From Acetobacterium sp. (lineage in GTDB: Bacteria; Bacillota; Clostridia; Eubacteriales; Eubacteriaceae), in assembly GCA_022013395.1 (NCBI GenBank), contig JAKLQL010000031.1:1-5001 (forward strand): 5,001 bases of DNA, in the 5' to 3' direction. Each line of letters begins with the position of its first letter. Within the stretch, counting starts at the first letter, position 1. Positions 1-5,001 of the stretch are shown here, in pieces. The notes beneath the pieces were generated by a model. That model was given only the letters and a program-made list of their open reading frames with translations. It did not search any database and was not told the DNA's origin. Made by a program: the position numbers and the translations under genes.

Positions 1-1421
1 TTCCTGAAGTTAATATGACCTTCCAGAGAATGGAAATGTTTTATAAGTACTTTGCTGACCGAGTTGGTGTTTTTCATGGCCGCTTAACGCCAAAGCAACG
101 AGCTGATTTATATAGCAAGGTTAAAAACGGAGCGGTTCAGGTCGTAATTGGCGTGCGATCAGCTTTGTTTTTACCATTTAAAAACCTTGGTCTGATTATT
201 ATTGATGATGAACATGATGCATCACATATAACCATTTCAACCCCAAAGTTTCACATTAACGATATCGCAAAAAAGGCCAGTGAAATTATGGGAGCAGCCT
301 ATATCTTGGCAGATACAATGCCGAGGATTGCAACCTGGTATCAAATTCAAAAAAAAGAAATGGATAGCATCCAAATTGGGGAACCTCAAATTCAGCGCAA
401 TACAATTCGAATTGTTGATATGCAAAAGGAAATGCATCAGGGCAATATGGGCATTTTGAGTCGTGAATTACTTAAACAAATGCGCGATTCGTTAAATCAT
501 AACCGGATCAACGTGTTGTTTATAAATAATACAGGTTACGCAAACAGTGTTTTTTGCCGATACTGTGGTCATCTTGAAAAATGCCCAAACTGCGGTGTTT
601 CTTTAAAGTACTTTAATCATGATCAGGCACTTCATTGCCATTATTGTGGTTATAAAAAACCGGTTCCGCGGCAATGTTCGGTTTGTGGTAGTGATAAAAT
701 CAGACATATGGGTTTTGGTATTGAACAGTTGGAAGAATATATCAGAAAAGCTTTTCCAGGCAAACGCGTAGAAATCGTCCAGGGAAATATGAACCGAACT
801 GAGATAAAAAGAATAAATAAGGCGCTATCACTTGGTGAGATTGATATTTTAATAGGAACGCAGGTTATTGTTAAACATTTTAATTTAGTAAATGTCGGGG
901 TAGCAGCAGCAGTTCTGATCGATCGAGATCTGAATCAGGGAAATTATCAGGCGGCTGAAATTGTTTATCAGACCTATCGTCGTTTTTTTGAAAAGGCCAT
1001 GGATGCACAAACAATCGGACTGATTCAGACCCACGAGCCAGATAATGAAACGATTTATTCGATCAAAAATGAAAGTTATCAGGAATTTTATCGGGGCGAA
1101 ATAAGATATCGGGAGTTGATGAAATACCCGCCAGTTGTTACCATGATCAGCTTTGGTGTTTTTCAACCACATGATAAGGATGCCGAAAATGACGCTTTTC
1201 GACTCTATGTTGCTTTGAAAAGTGAATTGAAACAAATCGGCCAATCATATGAAATTTACAAACCGGTCCGAATCGGGGTTGTTAAAGGCGGTAATATTAC
1301 CTATCAAATCGTGCTGAAAGTTTCAGAACCAAATATATTTCAAAATCTAATGCCTAAGATAATCAAACTCGGTATTATTGAAGGGCTAAAATCAAAAGTA
1401 TCCATACAAATCAATTTATAA
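1..1421 (+). CDS. priA: Primosomal protein N' (PriA), 3' part, with degenerate helicase motifs
   Basis: PriA recognises stalled replication forks and starts reloading of the replicative helicase; it is normally a superfamily 2 DNA helicase. The frame is open from the left edge (first full codon at base 3), so about 472 residues are visible; the family is usually 730-800 long, so the DNA-binding N-terminus and Walker A motif lie outside. Numbering from the Met codon at base 15: GVRSALF at 46-52 and DDEH at 64-67 mark helicase lobe 1. Eight cysteines in four CxxC pairs (181/184, 190/193, 208/211, 221/224) form the two PriA zinc sites. GIEQLEE (235-241) and DILIGTQ (277-283) mark lobe 2, and YPP (371-373) plus QIVLKV (431-436) the C-terminal domain. 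Placement next to def and fmt is the usual clostridial one. Oddity: motifs II, III, V and VI depart from the PriA consensus at key residues, while the frame stays open, so it reads as a pseudohelicase rather than a pseudogene. Family assignment is firm; loss of activity is inferred. Confidence 0.93.
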   Translation, partial: PEVNMTFQRMEMFYKYFADRVGVFHGRLTPKQRADLYSKVKNGAVQVVIGVRSALFLPFKNLGLIIIDDEHDASHITISTPKFHINDIAKKASEIMGAAYILADTMPRIATWYQIQKKEMDSIQIGEPQIQRNTIRIVDMQKEMHQGNMGILSRELLKQMRDSLNHNRINVLFINNTGYANSVFCRYCGHLEKCPNCGVSLKYFNHDQALHCHYCGYKKPVPRQCSVCGSDKIRHMGFGIEQLEEYIRKAFPGKRVEIVQGNMNRTEIKRINKALSLGEIDILIGTQVIVKHFNLVNVGVAAAVLIDRDLNQGNYQAAEIVYQTYRRFFEKAMDAQTIGLIQTHEPDNETIYSIKNESYQEFYRGEIRYRELMKYPPVVTMISFGVFQPHDKDAENDAFRLYVALKSELKQIGQSYEIYKPVRIGVVKGGNITYQIVLKVSEPNIFQNLMPKIIKLGIIEGLKSKVSIQINL

Positions 1422-1430
1422 AATTTTATA
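1417..1430. repeat. 14-base perfect AT palindrome over the priA stop codon
   Basis: TATAAAATTTTATA is its own reverse complement and contains the TAA stop of priA (1419-1421). It has no G or C and no unpaired loop, so a stable RNA hairpin is unlikely, and no terminator-like GC stem with a T tract follows. It may be chance in an AT-rich junction. Confidence 0.5.
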
Positions 1431-1479
1431 CAAACGCAGCATTAATAATAGTGGTAATTACGAAACAGAACATAAAACC

Positions 1480-1484
1480 AGGAG
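1480..1484 (+). promoter_or_regulatory. Possible alternative ribosome-binding site for def
   Basis: AGGAG lies seven bases before a GTG codon at 1492 that is in frame with def. Use of this start would add 13 residues (MTSLVVITKQEEQ) before the normal deformylase N-terminus. The same heptamer, AGGAGCA, recurs at 1523-1529 just before the preferred start. The extension has no match to the known deformylase N-terminus, so I treat this as a secondary site. Confidence 0.3.
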
Positions 1485-1519
1485 CACTCGCGTGACTAGC
1501 TTGGTAGTAATAACAAAAC

Positions 1520-1525
1520 AGGAGG
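1520..1525 (+). promoter_or_regulatory. Ribosome-binding site deciding the def start
   Basis: A full AGGAGG Shine-Dalgarno core sits five bases before the ATG at 1531. It is the stronger of two candidates, and its start gives a protein beginning MAIRQIR, as expected for short Gram-positive peptide deformylases. This is why 1531 is preferred over the in-frame GTG at 1492. Confidence 0.8.
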
Positions 1526-1530
1526 AGCAG

Positions 1531-1971
1531 ATGGCAATCAGACAAATAAGGATCGATGATGACCCAATTCTTAGAAAGAAATCGCGGGTCATCGAAGAAA
1601 TTGATGAAAAAATTGTAACGTTAAATAACGATATGGTTGAAACCATGAAAAAAGCAGAGGGGGTTGGTTTGGCAGCACCCCAGGTTGGTATTTTAAAACG
1701 GCTGTTTGTTGTTGATGTGGGTGATGGACCGATGACCTTTATCAATCCAACGATTATTTCAACGGAAGGTGAAGAAGTCGATGAGGAAGCTTGTCTCAGC
1801 CTTCCAGAACGCTCAGGAATGGTTAAACGACCAGAATCCCTAGTGGTTGAAGCTACCGATCTGGATGGCACGCTTTTTCAACTTTTCTGTTCAGATTTAC
1901 TGGCCAGAGCCGTTTGTCATGAATTGGATCACCTGGATGGAATTCTATTTATTGATCGCGTTGAAAAATGA
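1531..1971 (+). CDS. def: Peptide deformylase
   Basis: A cytoplasmic metalloenzyme that removes the formyl group from the N-terminal methionine of newly made proteins, undoing the work of Fmt encoded just downstream. The 146-residue product has the three family motifs in order: GVGLAAPQ at 44-51, EACLS at 86-90 and HELDH at 130-134. Cys88, His130 and His134 are the expected metal ligands, Glu131 the catalytic acid/base, and Gln51 the oxyanion-side residue. The short length, ending soon after HELDHLDGILFIDRV, fits the compact deformylases of Clostridia. Oddity: the second motif is normally EGCLS, and here the glycine is alanine (residue 87). The ATG at 1531 is chosen for its AGGAGG; a GTG at 1492 with its own AGGAG could give a longer form. 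The stop overlaps the fmt start by ATGA, suggesting translational coupling. Confidence 0.96.
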   Translation: MAIRQIRIDDDPILRKKSRVIEEIDEKIVTLNNDMVETMKKAEGVGLAAPQVGILKRLFVVDVGDGPMTFINPTIISTEGEEVDEEACLSLPERSGMVKRPESLVVEATDLDGTLFQLFCSDLLARAVCHELDHLDGILFIDRVEK

Positions 1972-2909
1972 AAACAATGAAAGTGATCTTCATGGGAACC
2001 ACCGACTTTGGGGTTCCGGCGCTGGAAAGACTGGTATCAGAAAACTATCAGGTTGTCGCTGTCGTTTGTCAGCCGGATCGGCCGAATAAAAGAGGTAACA
2101 AGATTGAAATTCTGCCTTTAAAGGCGAAAGCGTTAGCATTAGGTATTACTGTTTTACAACCTGAAAAAGTGAAAGATCCCGAATTTGTTGAACAATTAAG
2201 AAGTTATGAAGCCGATATTTTTATCGTCGCCGCATATGGTCAGATGCTTTCAAGAGAAATTTTAGAGATGCCAACCTATGGGGCATTAAATATTCATGGT
2301 TCGCTGTTGCCAGAATACCGTGGCGCGGCACCGATTCAACGCGCGATCATTGATGGTAAAACTAAAACCGGGATAACCATTATGCAAATGAGCGAAGGGA
2401 TGGATACCGGTGAGATGCTTTCTAAAGCAGAATGTTCGATTACTGACACAACGACGTTTGCAAGTCTCTACCAAGAATTAGCTGTTCTAGGAGGAGCTTT
2501 ATTAGTCACCACATTGAGCGGTTTATTAAATGATAAAATCAAACCGATCATTCAAGATGAAGCTCTAGTGACCTATGCAGAAAAAATACTCAAGAACACT
2601 GGGCACATTGATTGGACAAAAAACAGTCGGGAAATATTAGCGCTCATGAATGGAACGGATCCAACGCCAGGAGCATATATGATCTATCAGGAAGATAAAA
2701 TTAAATGTTTTTTACCAGAGGTTGTTCTGTGGACCGGTAATGAAGAGCCAGGAACGTTGCTGGTCGCCAGCGACCGTGAGGGACTGATTGTAAAAACTAA
2801 TGATAGTGCAATTAAAATTGGGGAAATACAAATTCCCGGAAAAAAAAGAATGGAAACAACCATTGTTTTGCGCGGTAAAAAAATGGAAATCGGAACAATT
2901 TTAAACTAG
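1968..2909 (+). CDS. fmt: Methionyl-tRNA formyltransferase
   Basis: Transfers a formyl group from 10-formyltetrahydrofolate to Met on initiator tRNA, in the cytoplasm, before translation initiation. The 313 residues match the usual family length. The N-terminal formyltransferase domain (about 1-205) carries the catalytic set Asn108, His110 and Asp146, within NIHGSLLPEYRGAAP (108-122) and the GMDTG loop (144-148). The C-terminal tRNA-binding domain (about 207-313) shows HIDW (213-216), PTPGAY (232-237) and LRGKKM (301-306). The ATG at 1968 overlaps the def stop as ATGA and has no clear Shine-Dalgarno sequence, so it probably depends on coupling to def. A second ATG at 1977 would start the protein directly at MKVIFMGT, closer to the family N-terminus, and is an equally reasonable start. 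With def it forms the formylation/deformylation pair. Confidence 0.97.
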   Translation: MKTMKVIFMGTTDFGVPALERLVSENYQVVAVVCQPDRPNKRGNKIEILPLKAKALALGITVLQPEKVKDPEFVEQLRSYEADIFIVAAYGQMLSREILEMPTYGALNIHGSLLPEYRGAAPIQRAIIDGKTKTGITIMQMSEGMDTGEMLSKAECSITDTTTFASLYQELAVLGGALLVTTLSGLLNDKIKPIIQDEALVTYAEKILKNTGHIDWTKNSREILALMNGTDPTPGAYMIYQEDKIKCFLPEVVLWTGNEEPGTLLVASDREGLIVKTNDSAIKIGEIQIPGKKRMETTIVLRGKKMEIGTILN

Positions 2910-2960
2910 TCTAAGCAGTTCTTTAGGATACTATGATAGAATAAATTGAGTTACGATAGA

Positions 2961-2966
2961 AGGAGG
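2961..2966 (+). promoter_or_regulatory. Ribosome-binding site of the membrane zinc-peptidase gene
   Basis: AGGAGG lies seven bases before the ATG at 2974. It supports that start and shows that this gene can be translated independently of fmt, whose stop is 64 bases upstream. Confidence 0.8.
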
Positions 2967-2973
2967 AATAGCT

Positions 2974-3672
2974 ATGTTTTTTGTACCTTTTGATATGACT
3001 TTTTTGCTACTCATTCCAGGTGTAATATTTGCAGCCTATGCCCAACATCAGGTGAGCAGTGCTTATAAAGCATATAGTAAAGTCGCTACCAAAAATGGTA
3101 TGACTGGTGCTGATGCTGCCCGGAGATTATTAAATGCCAATGGTTTAAATACCATCGACATTGAAAATGTCGCAGGAAATTTAACCGATCACTATGATCC
3201 TAGACATAAAGTTATGCGATTATCATCCGGTGTTGGTCAGCAAGCCAGTGTCGCCGCAGTTGGGATTGCTGCTCATGAAACAGGACACGCCATTCAGGAT
3301 GCCGAAGGATATTGGCCACTGCGATTCAGAAGCTTTATTGTGCCAATTACAGGATTTGCCTCGAATCTGGCCTGGCCTATTTTTATTTTGGGTTTTTTCT
3401 TTGCTCAATCATCCTGGGGAGTGATGTTTATGGATTTGGGGATCATCTTGTTTTCGCTCGCATTGCTATTCAGCGTGATCACCTTGCCAGTAGAATTTAA
3501 TGCCAGTAAACGAGCCATTGCTGCTCTGGTTGACAATAATCTGATCCAGCCAGGAGAAGAAGTCGGGGTTAAAAAAGTTTTAAAAGCAGCAGCACTTACC
3601 TATGTGGCGGCTGCCCTGATGTCATTGTTAACACTGCTTCGTCTTGTTATTTTGAGAGGTTCAAGAGACTGA
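2974..3672 (+). CDS. Membrane zinc metallopeptidase, YugP-like family
   Basis: A 232-residue integral membrane protein matching the conserved neutral zinc metallopeptidase family that includes Bacillus YugP (Zn_peptidase_2). Its substrate is not known to me. A first membrane segment lies at about 9-25. A soluble stretch follows with LTDHYDP (70-76) and the zinc motif HETGH (101-105), where His101 and His105 bind zinc and Glu102 is the catalytic base. Two membrane segments come next, about 121-143 and 148-170. PVEF (172-175) follows at once, with Glu174 the likely third zinc ligand, and a last hydrophobic segment lies at about 205-227. Family hallmarks AAHE.GHAIQ, LPVEFNAS and AAALTYVAAA are all present, so it should be active. 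It has its own strong ribosome-binding site, and its TGA overlaps the rsmB ATG by one base. Its place among translation genes recurs in Clostridia, as I recall, but its link to them is unexplained. Confidence 0.9.
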   Translation: MFFVPFDMTFLLLIPGVIFAAYAQHQVSSAYKAYSKVATKNGMTGADAARRLLNANGLNTIDIENVAGNLTDHYDPRHKVMRLSSGVGQQASVAAVGIAAHETGHAIQDAEGYWPLRFRSFIVPITGFASNLAWPIFILGFFFAQSSWGVMFMDLGIILFSLALLFSVITLPVEFNASKRAIAALVDNNLIQPGEEVGVKKVLKAAALTYVAAALMSLLTLLRLVILRGSRD

Positions 3673-4994
3673 TGAATATTCGCAAACAAGCTTTAGAAAC
3701 GCTCTTGAAAATCAATTATGACGGTGCCTATTCAAATCTCGAGATTAAACGGGTGCTTAGTAACCATCCCCTAAAAGATGAAGACCGCCGTCTTTATTTA
3801 AACATTGTTTATGGGTGTTTGCAAAACCAGATGTATCTGGATTACATTATCAAACAGCAAAGCAGCCGGCCGGTGAATAAACTCCACAAAGAGGTTAGTG
3901 AAATACTAAGAATCGCCATTTATCAAATTTACTTTTTGGATAAGATCCCCAACTATGCCATTGTTAACGAATCGGTCAATTTAGCCGCTGAAATACAACC
4001 TCAAGCTAAAGGGTTTATTAATGGGGTGCTGAGAAATATTATGCGAAAAATTGAAAAAGATGGTAAAGAATTTAAATTCGAAAACTGGGATAATGAAAAA
4101 GAAGCTTTGTCTATCCGATATTCGGTGCCACTATGGATTGTTCATAAATATTACGAAATATATGGCGTCGAAAAAGCGGAGACCATTATTCCCATGCTTA
4201 ATGAAAAACCGCCCTTTACCATCCGCTGTAATACGCTAAAAACGTCTCGGGATCAATTGATTCTGGATTTGAAGGCTTTTGGGGTAGAAGCACTTCCTGG
4301 CACACTGTCACCAAGTGCGATACATCTTACAAACCTGGGTGTATTTGAAAACAACATTGAAAATTCACATTTGTATCGTGAAGGTCATTTTATGATGCAG
4401 GATCAGGCTGCCATGCTCACTGTTGAGCGACTTAATCCTCAGCCGGGTCATCAAGTATTGGACATGTGTGCGGCACCAGGCGGAAAAACCACCTATCTGA
4501 GCCAGCTGATGAATAATGAAGGCCAGATAATCGGACGAGATGTCTTTGCTAGTCGGTTAAATCTCGTAAAACAGAGCATGAAACGGCTGGGTTGTACAAA
4601 TATCGAGCTCGAAGATCAGAATGGCTGCGTTTTTTTGAAAGCAGATGAAATGCGTTATGATAAAATATTGCTGGATGCCCCCTGTACCGGCCTCGGGGTA
4701 ATCAGACGAAAACCGGAAATAAAGTACCACAGTACCAAAGAAGGTCGAAAAGAATTGGTCAAGATTCAGGCGAATCTGCTTGAAAACGTGGTCCGATATT
4801 TAAAACCCGGCGGCGAACTGCTTTATTCAACATGTACCATTAATAAAGATGAAAATGAAAATCAGATAAACAAGATATTAAACAAGTATCCTGATTTAAA
4901 GATCGTACCAGATAAAAACGGTGAGGCCTATACCTATACCAGCCCGTTAATGGATGGATGCGACAGCTTTTTTATGTGCTTGTTGAAGAAATAA
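3672..4994 (+). CDS. rsmB: 16S rRNA (cytosine-967-C5) methyltransferase
   Basis: Uses S-adenosylmethionine to methylate C5 of the cytosine equivalent to E. coli C967 in 16S rRNA. The 440 residues match the family length. An N-terminal NusB-like helical RNA-binding domain covers about 1-140 (NYAIVNESVNLA at 94-105, KGFINGVLRNI at 113-123). The Rossmann methyltransferase domain follows: the AdoMet loop LDMCAAPGGKT (263-273), Asp290 at the end of the second strand, DAPCTGLGVIRRKPEIKY (335-352) with Cys338, and YSTCTI (385-390) with Cys388, the nucleophile by analogy with E. coli. Both cysteines of the two-cysteine mechanism are therefore present. The C-terminal GCDGFF motif reads GCDSFF (Ser432). 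The start overlaps the upstream stop as TGATG; only a weak GAGAGG (3654-3659) precedes it, so coupling to the peptidase gene is likely. The sister enzyme RsmF lacks the NusB-like domain, which favours RsmB. Confidence 0.96.
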   Translation: MNIRKQALETLLKINYDGAYSNLEIKRVLSNHPLKDEDRRLYLNIVYGCLQNQMYLDYIIKQQSSRPVNKLHKEVSEILRIAIYQIYFLDKIPNYAIVNESVNLAAEIQPQAKGFINGVLRNIMRKIEKDGKEFKFENWDNEKEALSIRYSVPLWIVHKYYEIYGVEKAETIIPMLNEKPPFTIRCNTLKTSRDQLILDLKAFGVEALPGTLSPSAIHLTNLGVFENNIENSHLYREGHFMMQDQAAMLTVERLNPQPGHQVLDMCAAPGGKTTYLSQLMNNEGQIIGRDVFASRLNLVKQSMKRLGCTNIELEDQNGCVFLKADEMRYDKILLDAPCTGLGVIRRKPEIKYHSTKEGRKELVKIQANLLENVVRYLKPGGELLYSTCTINKDENENQINKILNKYPDLKIVPDKNGEAYTYTSPLMDGCDSFFMCLLKK

Positions 4995-5001
4995 ATCTAA
5001 A

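Noticed and set aside
885..1244. A 119-residue open frame on the minus strand inside priA
   Set aside because: It lies wholly antisense to well-conserved PriA sequence, has no matching family and no good ribosome-binding site that I could see.
1..1421. priA as a pseudogene
   Set aside because: The helicase motifs are degenerate, but there is no internal stop or frameshift, and the zinc cysteines, GIEQLEE, GTQ and C-terminal domain are all kept, which fits a maintained protein better.
1422..1530. Gap between priA and def as a terminator or riboswitch
   Set aside because: No GC-rich stem followed by a T tract, no extended pairing, and no recognisable aptamer; it is only 109 bases, with the two start sites near its end.
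1458..1871. A 137-residue open frame on the minus strand across def
   Set aside because: Antisense shadow of the conserved deformylase gene; its serine- and threonine-rich, low-complexity composition is typical of a reverse-strand artefact.
2840..2847. Run of eight A in fmt as a programmed frameshift site
   Set aside because: The normal frame continues through the conserved C-terminus without need of a shift; similar A and T runs occur in other genes here and reflect AT-rich lysine and phenylalanine codons.
2932..2937. TATGAT as a -10 box for a promoter of the zinc-peptidase gene
   Set aside because: The hexamer is good, but nothing resembling TTGACA lies 16-18 bases upstream (the bases there read GTCTAA or close to it), and such a hexamer is common in AT-rich gaps.

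Overview
The window holds five genes, all on the + strand, filling almost all of the 5001 bases: the 3' part of priA, then def, fmt, a membrane zinc-peptidase gene of the YugP type, and rsmB. This priA-def-fmt-(zinc peptidase)-rsmB order, the moderately AT-rich sequence, the strong AGGAGG ribosome-binding sites and the short type of peptide deformylase all point to a low-GC Gram-positive anaerobe of the Clostridia. An Acetobacterium/Eubacterium-like host is my best guess, but it rests on overall impression only.

Layout: 1-1421 is priA, open at the left edge and missing its N-terminal third or more. A 109-base gap follows (a 14-base AT palindrome over the priA stop, and two possible ribosome-binding site/start pairs for def). 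Then def (1531-1971), whose stop overlaps the fmt start as ATGA, and fmt (1968-2909). A 64-base gap with a strong ribosome-binding site leads to the membrane metallopeptidase (2974-3672), whose stop overlaps the rsmB start as TGATG. rsmB (3672-4994) fills the rest. I saw no Rho-independent terminator, tRNA, rRNA, CRISPR array or mobile element, and no convincing promoter. The genes look like one operon read from upstream.

Functionally this is a housekeeping cluster. Fmt formylates initiator Met-tRNA, Def removes that formyl group from new proteins, and RsmB methylates a 16S rRNA cytosine, so three genes serve translation. PriA serves replication restart. The peptidase is a conserved membrane protein of unknown substrate.

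The point most worth attention is PriA. The reading frame is intact and all eight zinc-binding cysteines are kept, but the visible helicase motifs are eroded: the DEEH box reads DDEH, the GSATPS motif is gone, the KG.DFP part of motif V is gone, and the QVAGRAGR motif VI is replaced. This looks like a helicase-dead PriA kept for a structural or loading role, at the normal priA locus.
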